A DNA stretch of 35,316 nt. Origin: Prochlorococcus sp. AG-335-I21 (GTDB lineage Bacteria; Cyanobacteriota; Cyanobacteriia; PCC-6307; Cyanobiaceae). Positions within the stretch are counted from its first letter, which is position 1, and each line of letters begins with the position of its first letter. Below the pieces are notes generated by a model that saw nothing but the letters and a program-made list of their open reading frames with translations, was not told the DNA's origin and ran no database searches. Shown piece by piece: positions 18,703 to 27,365 of this stretch. The translations under genes and the position numbers were made by a program. The stretch spans positions 1 through 35,316 of the forward strand of contig QBZO01000009.1 in the NCBI GenBank assembly GCA_003282225.1. The letters run 5' to 3'.

Positions 18703-18900
18703 ATGAGCAAATTAAAAGGACCTGATGGCAGAATACCTGATCGAACTCCTGACGGGAGACCCGCAGTCGCTTGGGAGAGGAGATGGACAGAGGGTGTTTT
18801 ACCTCTTTGGCTTGTTGCTACTGCTGGTGGATTAGCAGTTATTTTTGTTTTGGGAATATTCTTCTACGGTTCATATCAAGGGGTAGGTGCTGGGGGCTAA
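18703..18900 (+). CDS. psbJ: Photosystem II protein J
   Basis: A 65-residue single-helix subunit of photosystem II near cytochrome b559. The helix ([20 protein letters not shown]) and the C-terminal [10 protein letters not shown] are typical. The charged N-terminal part ([20 protein letters not shown]) is longer than in plants but normal for marine picocyanobacteria. It is the last gene of psbEFLJ; the 30 bases to the convergent next gene have no GC-rich terminator. Confidence 0.96.
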   Translation: MSKLKGPDGRIPDRTPDGRPAVAWERRWTEGVLPLWLVATAGGLAVIFVLGIFFYGSYQGVGAGG

Positions 18901-18930
18901 ATTTTCAAAATTTATTTTAAAAGCAAATAT

Positions 18931-19830
18931 TTAATTCCAGTAAGAATCGGTAAATATCTTTAGTTTTTCTTTTGTAAAACTAGGGATATTTTCTTTTTGA
19001 GTTATTAAACCATCCTTTAAAGAACAATGGGATTTGCTTTGAGGTCTCTTTATATCGATAACTTTCGCGATTTCGAAGACAATTTTGTTAGCAACTTCAG
19101 TATTCGCTCTGAGATTTCCCAAAACCATCTCCACTGATACTTCCTGATGAGTTTGATGCCAGCAATCATAATCAGTAACCATAGAGAGAGAAGAATAAGC
19201 TATCTCAGCTTCTTTAGCTAATCTTGCTTCAGTGTGATTAGTCATGCCTATAATTGAACAACCCCAACTTCTATATAAATTAGATTCTGCTCTTGTAGAG
19301 AAGGCCGGCCCCTCCATCGCTAGATATGTTCCTCCTCTATGTAATTGTCTTCCTCCCGGGATATTTTCTTCGCTAACATTGCATAAAATTCCTGATAAGT
19401 TCATACAGAAAGGATCCCCCATAGTTACATGAGCTACTGCTCCTTCATTAAAAAATGTTGCTGGTCTTTTATGAGTTCGATCTATAAATTGATCAGGAAT
19501 AACAATATCAAGGGGCCTTATTTGTTCTTGAAGGGAGCCAACTGCTGATGGAGCGATTATCCACCTCACACCAATTGATCGGAGAGCCCAAATGTTAGCT
19601 TTATATGGTATTTCTGTGGGATTCAGCTTATGTGTTCTACCGTGCCTCGCTATAAAAGCTATTTCTAGATTACCAGTTTTAAAGAGCCTAATTGAATCAG
19701 AAGGTTTACCATAAGGTGTATTGACCTCGATTTCTTTATGACATTCTATTTTGTCAATTGAATAGAAACCACTCCCACCAATTACTCCTAATCTTGATTC
19801 TTTAATGGGTAATAAATGCTGTTTATTCAT
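18931..19830 (-). CDS. mtnP: S-methyl-5'-thioadenosine phosphorylase
   Basis: Splits methylthioadenosine, a by-product of SAM use, into adenine and methylthioribose-1-phosphate. Family motifs are LGVIGGSGFY near the N terminus, ARHGRTHKLNP, EGPAFSTRAESNLYRSWG, MTNHTEARLAKEAE and TDYDCWH, the last carrying the two aspartates that mark MTA/adenosine specificity. I chose the ATG at 19830 (MNKQHLLP): the longer start at 19854 would run past the start of the divergent gene. With this start the two genes' starts are only nine bases apart. metK, which makes SAM, is also in the window at 30-31 kb. Confidence 0.9.
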   Translation of the reverse strand: MNKQHLLPIKESRLGVIGGSGFYSIDKIECHKEIEVNTPYGKPSDSIRLFKTGNLEIAFIARHGRTHKLNPTEIPYKANIWALRSIGVRWIIAPSAVGSLQEQIRPLDIVIPDQFIDRTHKRPATFFNEGAVAHVTMGDPFCMNLSGILCNVSEENIPGGRQLHRGGTYLAMEGPAFSTRAESNLYRSWGCSIIGMTNHTEARLAKEAEIAYSSLSMVTDYDCWHQTHQEVSVEMVLGNLRANTEVANKIVFEIAKVIDIKRPQSKSHCSLKDGLITQKENIPSFTKEKLKIFTDSYWN

Positions 19831-19839
19831 TGTAATGAA

Positions 19840-22008
19840 ATGACTATTAATCATCTAGTACTAATTGGAGGCGGACATACAAATGTTCTTTTGATGAGAA
19901 AATGGTTGATGAATCCGAAATTAATGCCAGAAATTCCTATCTCAATTATATCCAGAGATATTAAGTTAGTTTATTCGGCTATGTTCCCTTCTGTAATTTC
20001 TAGATCAATTACTTTAGATGAAAGCTTAATCGATATAAGATCTTTAGCTAAAAAGTCAAAAGTAGCCTTCATCAAAGAAGAAGTAATAAATATTGATTTT
20101 CAGTTAAAAAAAATTTTTTTAAAAAATAGACCATCAATTTGTTACTCAAAATTAGTACTTAATTATGGAAGTCAAACCAAAATTTCAGAAGAATTTCAAG
20201 ATTTAGTCAATAATCAAATTGCTTTCCCAATTAAACCTTTTTTTAAGGCTTATGAGTTAATTAAAAATGAAGATAAGCATGATTCAGAAACTGAACAATC
20301 TTTTGTAATTGTAGGTAGTGGACTCGCGGCAATTGAAGTCGCTTTTGCTTTGAGAAAAAGATGGAAAAAAAGATCTTTAAAAATTTTATGCAAATTAAAT
20401 AAGGTAGATGATAAAATCTTAAAAATCTTTTATAGATCGAATATAGAAGTAGTTGGCAAACTTCCTGTTGATTATGGAAAGATTCTCTTATGTACAGGAA
20501 ATTCATCACCATATTGGGTACAAAAATATAATTCAGAATTGGATTCAAAAGGACGATTTTTTACAGATCAGAAATTAAGGTTGAAAAATTTTTTAGGCAC
20601 TTTTGCAACTGGTGATTGCGCTGTCATAAAAACCTCTAAGAGGCCTTCTTCTGGAATATTTGCAGTAAAAGTTTTAAATATATTGGCAACTAATATTCAG
20701 AAGGAAATAAAAGGTGAATCATTAAAAAAATGGTCTCCTCAAAAATTTGGATTGCAAATAGTAAATTCTTATCCTAGAAAGCTTCCGAAAGCTTTTGCTT
20801 TTTATGGCGATATTGTTATTGGACCTTCTTTTCTTATTTGGTACCTTAAAAATAAAATCGATGAAGGTTTCATAAAGAAATTTCGTCTTTTAGATTCGAA
20901 TATGAGTCAAAAAGTCAAAGAAGGTGGGATGGAAGAATGTAGAGGATGTGCTGCTAAAATTCCTCAAAGCACTTTAAATAAATCCTTAAGAAGTGCTCAA
21001 CTTGAAAATTTTGCAACTTCTCCTGAGGATTCTGTTGAAATTTATAAAAATAATCAAGATATTATTCTTCAAAGTGTTGATGGATTTCCTGCATTAATAA
21101 GTGATCCTTGGCTAAATGCAAAAATTACTGTGTTGCATGCTTGCTCAGATTTATGGGCTTGCGGTGTAAAACTTTCATCTGTACAGGCCTTAATATCTCT
21201 TCCAAAAGTAGGAAAAGATTTTCAAAGCTACCTTTTTTCTCATTGTCTAAAAGGGATAAAAACAACAGTTGAAGAACAAGGGGGTAAGTTAATTGGAGGG
21301 CATACTTTTGAGTCAAGAAGTTTTGTTGATCAACCTTATTCTTTAGGAATCGATATTTCTTTAACTGTTCAGGGAGTTTTGAAAAATGGTGCAAAACCAT
21401 GGTTAAAATCTGGTATGAAAAAAGGAGATATTATCCTAATGTCAAGGCCTTTAGGCGTGGGAGTTTTTTTTGCTGCTCAAAAGCAAAATATTAATTTGAA
21501 AGATAGTTCAGAGGAGATAATGAGAAATTTAGTTACAAGTCAGCAACCATTAATTGAAAAAATTTATTTGCTTCAAGATAAGTTTGGAGAAACATTTATA
21601 AATGCAGCTACTGATGTAACTGGCTATGGATTTATAGGACACCTTAAAGAGATGATCGATTCATCTAATTTATTAAGGAGAGATAACAAACTTGATCCTA
21701 TAAGGGTTTTATTAGATTTATTTGCATTTAAAGCTTATCCAGGAGTATTTGATTTAATACACAAAGGAATAAAAAGTTCTCTGTTCGAATCAAATAAAGA
21801 AATATTTGATCAAATTATTGCAGAAAAACGTAATAATAGAATTATCGCATTTACAAAAAAAAATAAAATTAATAGTCACAGCTTTAAAGAAAAAATCTCA
21901 TTATTATTAGATCCACAAACTTGTGGACCGCTTTTGATATGTTGTGATCCTAAGTATGAAAAATTTTTAAAGGATGAATGGTATAAGGTCGGAGAAGTAA
22001 TAAATTGA
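19840..22008 (+). CDS. selD: FAD/NAD-dependent oxidoreductase fused to selenide, water dikinase (SelD)
   Basis: A two-domain fusion of 722 residues. The N-terminal part (about 1-345) is a pyridine-nucleotide-disulfide oxidoreductase with FAD loop LIGGGHTNVLLM, a second nucleotide loop IVGSGLAAIEVAFAL and FATGDCA. The C-terminal part is SelD, which makes selenophosphate from selenide and ATP: RGCAAKI carries Cys370 and Lys373, matching the essential Cys17 and Lys20 of the E. coli enzyme, and SVDGFPAL, GGHTFES and DPQTCGPL follow. E. coli Cys19 corresponds to Ala here. The ATG at 19840 is chosen over 19816 because it fits the family and avoids overlap with mtnP. The fusion is known in cyanobacteria; no selenoprotein or selenouridine synthase gene is nearby. 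Confidence 0.88.
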   Translation: MTINHLVLIGGGHTNVLLMRKWLMNPKLMPEIPISIISRDIKLVYSAMFPSVISRSITLDESLIDIRSLAKKSKVAFIKEEVINIDFQLKKIFLKNRPSICYSKLVLNYGSQTKISEEFQDLVNNQIAFPIKPFFKAYELIKNEDKHDSETEQSFVIVGSGLAAIEVAFALRKRWKKRSLKILCKLNKVDDKILKIFYRSNIEVVGKLPVDYGKILLCTGNSSPYWVQKYNSELDSKGRFFTDQKLRLKNFLGTFATGDCAVIKTSKRPSSGIFAVKVLNILATNIQKEIKGESLKKWSPQKFGLQIVNSYPRKLPKAFAFYGDIVIGPSFLIWYLKNKIDEGFIKKFRLLDSNMSQKVKEGGMEECRGCAAKIPQSTLNKSLRSAQLENFATSPEDSVEIYKNNQDIILQSVDGFPALISDPWLNAKITVLHACSDLWACGVKLSSVQALISLPKVGKDFQSYLFSHCLKGIKTTVEEQGGKLIGGHTFESRSFVDQPYSLGIDISLTVQGVLKNGAKPWLKSGMKKGDIILMSRPLGVGVFFAAQKQNINLKDSSEEIMRNLVTSQQPLIEKIYLLQDKFGETFINAATDVTGYGFIGHLKEMIDSSNLLRRDNKLDPIRVLLDLFAFKAYPGVFDLIHKGIKSSLFESNKEIFDQIIAEKRNNRIIAFTKKNKINSHSFKEKISLLLDPQTCGPLLICCDPKYEKFLKDEWYKVGEVIN

Positions 22009-22011
22009 TAG

Positions 22012-23259
22012 TTATTTCTTTTTGAACTTATCGATCTCTATGTATCTCAACCTTTTAATTTCATTCCCCATTTCTTTCCCCGGTTGCCATCCTTCATTTT
22101 TTAAAAATTCTCCACTTTTTTTTGACTTAATAAATTTATAAACAAATAGCCATTTAAAAAATGATTTCCAAAATAAACCCCCATTGCAAATTAATAATTT
22201 CACTGTCTCTTCATCTAAATTTTTTGTTTCAATAAATTCAGTCCATTGCGAGGGGGTTAAATAGAGAAATTTTTCTTTTTCATTATCTAATTGATTTGTG
22301 GTATTTAAGTAATCTTTGAGAATCTTCTTTTCCTTGCTATTAATAAAAAATCTTTGACAAGTAAGCTCTAAATTTTCTGAATTTTTTAAAAGGTAGAGAA
22401 TATAATTACCTTTTAGTTTTTTAATCCACTTTAAACCCCTCAAAAATTTATTATTAATACTTAAATTTTTATTTAGAATAGAAATAATTCCCCAATCGTT
22501 TAATAAAGAAACTATTTTTGCGAGATTATCGTATTTGTATATTTCTGCTAATTCCATCCTGATTCTTATACTTATTCCGGGCGGAAATTTAGATTTAGCA
22601 TCATCCTTTATAATTTTCCAAGGCCATCTTTGGATAATCTTTTGAGATTGTTGAAGTGATTTATTTGAAATTTTGAAATCTAATCTTGAAGCATATCTTG
22701 CGCATCTTATTAATCTACTAGGATCATCTTGAATACTATTTTCATGCAGCAAATGTAATTCTTTTTCTTGTATATGTTTTATACCATCAAAGAAATCATA
22801 AATTTCTTGCTTTGAGAATTCAAAAGCTATTGCATTTATACTAAAGTCTCTCCTTTTTAAATCCTCTTTAATATTTGCGTGTTTTACGATTGGATTTACT
22901 CCTGGAGCCTCATACTTCTCTTTTCTTGCAGAAGCTATATCAATTTTTAAATCATTAATATTTAGTTCTACAGTGTCGTATATTTCAAATTCTTTTATCA
23001 AACAAAGTTCAACATGTGAGATATTTTTTTTTATGAATTTTGCTAAATCAACTGAAGATCCTTCTGTAACTATATCAATATCAAGTGGATTGAAAAAATT
23101 CTTTTTATGAATTTTAGTGATTAATAAATCTCTTATATAGCCACCCACAATTGCAACTTTAACGCTTCTATTCAATTCAATATACTGAGAAATTATATTA
23201 AATAAATTAAAAGGAATTTTTAATATTGCTGAATTTATATAAGCAGAAATATCATTCAT
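22012..23259 (-). CDS. tRNA nucleotidyltransferase/poly(A) polymerase family (CCA-adding type)
   Basis: A class II nucleotidyltransferase expected to build or repair the tRNA 3' CCA end. Motifs: GGYIRDLL and DIDIVTEGSS (catalytic acids), RRDFSINAIAFE and DDPSRLIRCARYASRLDF (nucleotide-selecting region; the usual EDxxR appears as DDPSR). Length 415 residues. Some cyanobacteria split the job between separate CC-adding and A-adding enzymes, so the activity may be partial. It abuts the convergent selD gene (three-base gap) and follows the helicase gene by seven bases, so helicase and transferase are probably one operon. Confidence 0.87.
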   Translation of the reverse strand: MNDISAYINSAILKIPFNLFNIISQYIELNRSVKVAIVGGYIRDLLITKIHKKNFFNPLDIDIVTEGSSVDLAKFIKKNISHVELCLIKEFEIYDTVELNINDLKIDIASARKEKYEAPGVNPIVKHANIKEDLKRRDFSINAIAFEFSKQEIYDFFDGIKHIQEKELHLLHENSIQDDPSRLIRCARYASRLDFKISNKSLQQSQKIIQRWPWKIIKDDAKSKFPPGISIRIRMELAEIYKYDNLAKIVSLLNDWGIISILNKNLSINNKFLRGLKWIKKLKGNYILYLLKNSENLELTCQRFFINSKEKKILKDYLNTTNQLDNEKEKFLYLTPSQWTEFIETKNLDEETVKLLICNGGLFWKSFFKWLFVYKFIKSKKSGEFLKNEGWQPGKEMGNEIKRLRYIEIDKFKKK

Positions 23260-23266
23260 GCAAATT

Positions 23267-25675
23267 TTAGTTTATTGCTCTTATTGGAGCTAATCTTGGG
23301 TCTAGAATTTTGCTCCCTTTATCACCAAACTTTACTGCTAAAGATATTTTTTCGCCACTGCCAAAAATATGTATGATTTCACCTTTGCCAAATTTGGAGT
23401 GAATTACTTTATCTCCAATCAACCAACTTTTTCCTTTACTGGGTCCTGAATATAGTTTTCTTACTGCATTTATAGGTCTATTTATAAATTCATTTGAATC
23501 GTTTCTATCCACTCTTGTTAAACGGTCAAGATGACGATCCCTTCTGATAGAGGCACCACTTGATTGAGGTAATTCCCCGTCAATTAATTCCTCTGGTATT
23601 TCTGAGAGAAATATTGAAGGAATTGTTGCTTCTCGCATGCCTCCCCACAATCTTCTCTCTCTTGCATGTGATAAGAAAACTCTCTCTTTAGCTCTTGTTA
23701 TACCTACATAACATAATCTTCTTTCTTCTTCTAGAAGAGAAGGAGTATCAATTGACCTGTGGCTTGGAAATAAACCTTGTTCTAATCCAGTTATAAATAC
23801 ATTTTGAAATTCTAATCCTTTACTGTTATGGAGAGTCATTAAAGTGACGGAGTTAGGATGATTTTTTTTTGTATCATTGTCTGTTGTTAAAGCTGCTGTT
23901 GACAAGAATCCCTCTACATCTGGGTTCTCGGTCTCTTCTTCAAATTGAGTAGCAGCATTTATTAATTCCTGAAGATTATTTCTTCTATCTTCAGATTCCT
24001 CTGAACCACTTGTTAATAAATCACTTAAGTAACCGCTTTTTTCTAGAATTAATTGAAGAATTTGAGCAGGCCCAGAGTTATCTATATAGCAAAGAAGGTC
24101 ATTCATAAGCTCTGTGAATTTATTAATGCCTTTTGATGATCTGCCTATAGTCTCATCTAAGCTTTGTTTGTCATTTATGACCTCCCATAAAGGAATGTTC
24201 AACTTATTTGATAGCTCATTAAGCTTTTGAATAGTTGTTTTTCCTATTCCCCTTCTCGGAACATTGATGATTCTTAAAAGACTTACATTATCTGAAGAAT
24301 TTACTAAGACTTTTAAATAGGCGACAGCATCTTTAACTTCTCTTCTGTCATAAAAACGTAATCCGCCAAAGATTGTATATGGAATTCTCCATCTTACTAG
24401 AGATTCTTCTAATACTCTAGATTGAGCCCTAGTTCTATAGAGAATTGCAAAATTTTTCCAGATGGGTTGACTATTGTAATTATTAAGAGACCTTAATTTT
24501 GTTGTTATTGCCTCAGCTTCAGATATCTCATCATCGCAGCTAAGCAACTTTAAAAGTTCTCCTTCCTCCCTTGTAGGCCTTAAAACTTTATCAATTCTTT
24601 CAGTATTATTTTCAATCAAAGAGTTTGCAGCGGTAAGAATATTTGATGAAGATCTATAGTTTTCTTCTAATTTAACCAGAGAGGCTTTCTGATCATTATT
24701 AGATGAATTTTTAAAGTCTTCTTGAAATCCAATTAATATTCTGAAATCTGCTGCCCTAAAACTATAAATACTTTGATCTGCATCTCCGACAACAAAAATT
24801 GATCTATCATTCCAGTCGCAAAATTTGTTTGGTTCAGTATTCCCAGCCGTAATTAATTTAATCAGTTCATATTGTGTCCTATTTGTATCTTGATATTCAT
24901 CAACTAATACATGTTGGAATCTTTTATGCCAGTAATCCCTAACTAAATCATTTTGTCTTAATAAAAACACAGGAAGTAGTAGAAGATCATCAAAGTCTAA
25001 AGCATTATTTTTTGAGAGAGATATCCTATATCTTCTGTAAGCATCTGCAATTATTTTATCAAAATGATTATCAGCTTTTTCTTCAAGGTCATTAGCTGTA
25101 AAACATTGATTTTTTGCGTTACTAATAGCCCTCTTAATTTTCTTAGGATCAAATCTTTTTGGATCAAGACTCATATCTTGACCAACAATTTCTTTTACTA
25201 GGGTCTGAGAATCTGTCTCGTCATAAATTGAAAATTGCCGTGTCCAGGTTAGACCTTCAGGATCTTTATATTTTTCTATATCGTATCTTAAAAGTCTTGA
25301 AAATAATGCATGAAAAGTTCCTATCCATAGGTCCCTTAGTCTCTCTTGATCTATATTTGTTCTTAATTGATTCTGATCAAATTCCTTGAGGGTTGACCAA
25401 GGCTGCCCAAATTGATTTAAAGCTATTTCTTGTGCAAGTAGTACTTGAAGTCTTGCTTTCATTTCTTTAGCAGCTTTATTTGTAAAAGTTACTGCGAGAA
25501 TATTATGGGGATCTACAGAGTTATTATCAATTAAATTGGCAATTCTATGAGTAAGGGCCTTAGTTTTTCCACTTCCTGCACCTGCTATAACTAGCAGTGG
25601 CCCATTGATATGGTTTACAGCTTTTAGTTGTGCATTATTTAAGGATTTAAAAAGGAAGTTGTTAGTTTGATGCAC
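23267..25675 (-). CDS. UvrD/PcrA-type superfamily 1 DNA helicase
   Basis: A 3'-5' DNA helicase of 802 residues for repair and for clearing replication-transcription conflicts. The motifs are in order: Walker A GAGSGKTKALTHRI, FDDLL, DEYQDTN (Walker B), GDADQSIYSFRAAD, LEENYRS, VTLMTLHNSKGLEF and the C-terminal RRLCYVGITRAKE. The last 50 residues (GDKVIHSKFGKGEI, LDPRLAPI) match the small PcrA/UvrD C-terminal domain that touches RNA polymerase. The protein is full-length with all motifs intact. UvrD and PcrA cannot be told apart safely here. Confidence 0.94.
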   Translation of the reverse strand: MHQTNNFLFKSLNNAQLKAVNHINGPLLVIAGAGSGKTKALTHRIANLIDNNSVDPHNILAVTFTNKAAKEMKARLQVLLAQEIALNQFGQPWSTLKEFDQNQLRTNIDQERLRDLWIGTFHALFSRLLRYDIEKYKDPEGLTWTRQFSIYDETDSQTLVKEIVGQDMSLDPKRFDPKKIKRAISNAKNQCFTANDLEEKADNHFDKIIADAYRRYRISLSKNNALDFDDLLLLPVFLLRQNDLVRDYWHKRFQHVLVDEYQDTNRTQYELIKLITAGNTEPNKFCDWNDRSIFVVGDADQSIYSFRAADFRILIGFQEDFKNSSNNDQKASLVKLEENYRSSSNILTAANSLIENNTERIDKVLRPTREEGELLKLLSCDDEISEAEAITTKLRSLNNYNSQPIWKNFAILYRTRAQSRVLEESLVRWRIPYTIFGGLRFYDRREVKDAVAYLKVLVNSSDNVSLLRIINVPRRGIGKTTIQKLNELSNKLNIPLWEVINDKQSLDETIGRSSKGINKFTELMNDLLCYIDNSGPAQILQLILEKSGYLSDLLTSGSEESEDRRNNLQELINAATQFEEETENPDVEGFLSTAALTTDNDTKKNHPNSVTLMTLHNSKGLEFQNVFITGLEQGLFPSHRSIDTPSLLEEERRLCYVGITRAKERVFLSHARERRLWGGMREATIPSIFLSEIPEELIDGELPQSSGASIRRDRHLDRLTRVDRNDSNEFINRPINAVRKLYSGPSKGKSWLIGDKVIHSKFGKGEIIHIFGSGEKISLAVKFGDKGSKILDPRLAPIRAIN

Positions 25676-25713
25676 TTTTTATAGGTTGTATTATTAAAAA
25701 TTTTGACCTTACT

Positions 25714-25914
25714 TTAATTTGAAGATTGAGGGTTAGTCTCTAATTCCTGCAATGCTTTTTTTAGATTTATTAGTTCATTATTATTATTGATAATTTCTTC
25801 AAACTTATTTTGAGGCATTTTTAATTTAATACTTCTCTCGAAAATTTCTTTTTCTAATCTTTTTTTATAAGAAGAAACAAGTTTTTTTGATAATTTTAAT
25901 TCTTGTTTATCCAA
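25714..25914 (-). CDS. Small lysine/glutamate-rich protein of unknown function
   Basis: A 66-residue open frame just upstream of the helicase gene on the same strand (38-base gap). It is rich in Lys, Glu and Asn, has no Cys or Trp, and has heptad-like leucine/isoleucine spacing (FEEIINNNNELINLKKALQE) suggesting a helical or coiled-coil protein. I recognise no family. Its place at the head of the helicase operon and a normal ATG start make a real gene more likely than not. Confidence 0.55.
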   Translation of the reverse strand: MDKQELKLSKKLVSSYKKRLEKEIFERSIKLKMPQNKFEEIINNNNELINLKKALQELETNPQSSN

Positions 25915-26054
25915 AACTTTTTTGAAGTAATGTTTCTATCTTAGCGAAAAATTTATTTTATTTACAGTATTTTGAATATCACTTCGAAATGTAGTTTTAG
26001 ATTAAGAACCATTTCGTTTATTTTAAGATTTAATTATTTTAATTTGCTCTGATC

Positions 26055-26063
26055 TATTATAAA
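26055..26063 (+). promoter_or_regulatory. Possible -10 box of cpeB
   Basis: TATTAT/TATAAA overlap at 26055-26063, about 33-40 bases before the cpeB start, inside a short inverted repeat (CTATT-ATA-AATAG). No clear -35 is seen, which is common in these A+T-rich genomes. Placement by eye only. Confidence 0.3.
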
Positions 26064-26095
26064 TAGATAGAAATTTCAAATTTTTAAATTTAAGA

Positions 26096-26623
26096 ATGAC
26101 AGTTTCAAATAGTGATCAAATTTTATCAAATGATAGAGATTTAGAAAATATAAGTAATAAAAATATTGAAGACATAAAAGAATTTATTAATACTGCAAAC
26201 TCAAGATTAGATGCAATAAATTCAATAACAAATAATTCTCACGCAATTGCCGCTGATGCTGTAACTACAATGATTTGCGAAAATCAAGATTCAGTTAATA
26301 CAAAAATATCTATAGATACCACTAATAAAATGTCTGTTTGTCTGAGAGATGGAGAAATAATTTTAAGGATTGTTTCTTACCTTTTAATTTCTGATGATGA
26401 ATCAGTTTTATCTAAAAATTGTTTAAAGGATCTTAAAAATACTTATTTGGCCCTTGGTGTACCTCTGAAAAATGCTATCCGAGTTTTTGAACTGATGAGA
26501 GATGCAACTATTTCTGATTTAAAGTCTACTGTAAATACTATGAAAGGAGAAAAAGAATTTCTTCCTGATTTAATCTCTAATACAAAGTTTCAATTTGAAA
26601 GAATAATCAATCTTTTAAGATAG
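26096..26623 (+). CDS. cpeB: Degenerate phycoerythrin beta subunit
   Basis: The lone phycobiliprotein of high-light Prochlorococcus, thought to act in light sensing or as a minor pigment rather than as an antenna. The 175-residue chain aligns with normal beta-phycoerythrin without gaps up to Cys82: MICENQ (Cys61) and [11 protein letters not shown] (Cys82, the central bilin site, with Asp85) are kept, as is YLALGVP. Lost are Cys50 (now Ala), the methylated Asn72 (now Ser), Cys73, Arg77-Arg78 (now Asn-Lys) and the C-terminal bilin cysteine; only Cys61, Cys82 and Cys109 remain. No cpeA lies next to it, so a normal alpha-beta hexamer is not expected. Its last 17 bases overlap the convergent cpeS gene. 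Confidence 0.9.
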   Translation: MTVSNSDQILSNDRDLENISNKNIEDIKEFINTANSRLDAINSITNNSHAIAADAVTTMICENQDSVNTKISIDTTNKMSVCLRDGEIILRIVSYLLISDDESVLSKNCLKDLKNTYLALGVPLKNAIRVFELMRDATISDLKSTVNTMKGEKEFLPDLISNTKFQFERIINLLR

Positions 26624-27158
26624 ACATATTTCTTATCTCTGATGTATGCGAGGTTTGTATTACGCTGTTGTTTTCATTATTTCTAATTACTGAATATCTG
26701 GATCTAATATGGTTTGATAAAAAACAAATTCTCTCTTCAGAAGCTGTTGAACTGTAAATAGTTTTAATATTTAAGTTCTCATTTTCATCGATAAAATATT
26801 CTGATGATGAAATCACGGATTCGGTATATCCCTTGTTACGAAGAACAATCCCTTTATTTTTATCCTTTGGTAAAAATAATAATATAGTTTTATCTTGTTC
26901 AATTTTTTGATTCATCTCCCAATCACTTATTGCCTTCCAACTTATTGATAATGCAATAAAAGAAGGTTTAGAGGTGGAATTATATTTTTCTAATAGTCCT
27001 ACTACATTTTTATTATTGCGTTCTAACTCTTTTATTACTATTTTGCTGGTTGAATTCTCAACTTCCTGAAAAGCCAAAGAGTGAGTGCTTCTTATGGATT
27101 TCCACTCTCCTAAACTTTTTTGAATAAATTTATTAATTGTTATTAGCTTCTTCGTCAA
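26607..27158 (-). CDS. cpeS: CpeS-type phycobilin lyase
   Basis: A lipocalin-like lyase that attaches phycoerythrobilin; the MED4 homologue is known to load Cys82 of beta-phycoerythrin, the one standard site still fully present in the neighbouring cpeB. The 183-residue protein shows the family N terminus [16 protein letters not shown], the central [12 protein letters not shown] region and [17 protein letters not shown]. The start appears to be a TTG at 27158, because the frame is closed by a TAG a few codons upstream and no ATG is near. That TTG lies inside a 59-codon gene, overlapping it by 26 bases. Confidence 0.86.
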   Translation of the reverse strand: MTKKLITINKFIQKSLGEWKSIRSTHSLAFQEVENSTSKIVIKELERNNKNVVGLLEKYNSTSKPSFIALSISWKAISDWEMNQKIEQDKTILLFLPKDKNKGIVLRNKGYTESVISSSEYFIDENENLNIKTIYSSTASEERICFLSNHIRSRYSVIRNNENNSVIQTSHTSEIRNMSILKD

Positions 27159-27312
27159 GTTTATCTTCTACTGAATGATTGGTAGCTTTTTGAATCATCC
27201 TTACCATAGAATCTACCATTAATCTTTTTGCAGAAGTCACTTTTACTCCGGAAGGTGTAGTTGATATTTGTTCTCCAGGACGATCGTATGATGTAGGTCT
27301 AAATGGAGTCAT
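27133..27312 (-). CDS. Small 59-residue protein overlapping the cpeS start, function unknown
   Basis: An open frame of 59 codons from an ATG at 27312 to a TAA at 27133, too short for many gene callers. The sequence begins [15 protein letters not shown], continues through [20 protein letters not shown] and ends acidic and asparagine-rich. It looks like a real protein: a proline/arginine-rich start, then an amphipathic helix. Its end overlaps the cpeS start by 26 bases in another frame, so cpeS is probably translated by coupling to it. A TATAAT box lies 24 bases upstream of its ATG. It is possibly a phycoerythrin-related accessory factor; no family is recognised. Confidence 0.6.
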   Translation of the reverse strand: MTPFRPTSYDRPGEQISTTPSGVKVTSAKRLMVDSMVRMIQKATNHSVEDKLDEEANNN

Positions 27313-27335
27313 CTAAAAATTTTCAAATCAACAGA

Positions 27336-27341
27336 ATTATA
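27336..27341 (-). promoter_or_regulatory. TATAAT -10 box for the 59-codon gene and cpeS
   Basis: A perfect minus-strand TATAAT lies 24 bases before the ATG at 27312, which predicts a leader of roughly 17 bases. No good -35 hexamer is visible. It is the best promoter candidate for transcription of the small gene together with cpeS. Confidence 0.4.
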
Positions 27342-27365
27342 TTCTTACATGAATAGTCATTTTTA

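Noticed and set aside
18901-18930. A/T-rich partial dyad after psbJ as a terminator
   Set aside because: No GC-containing stem and no clear U-tract; too weak to call.
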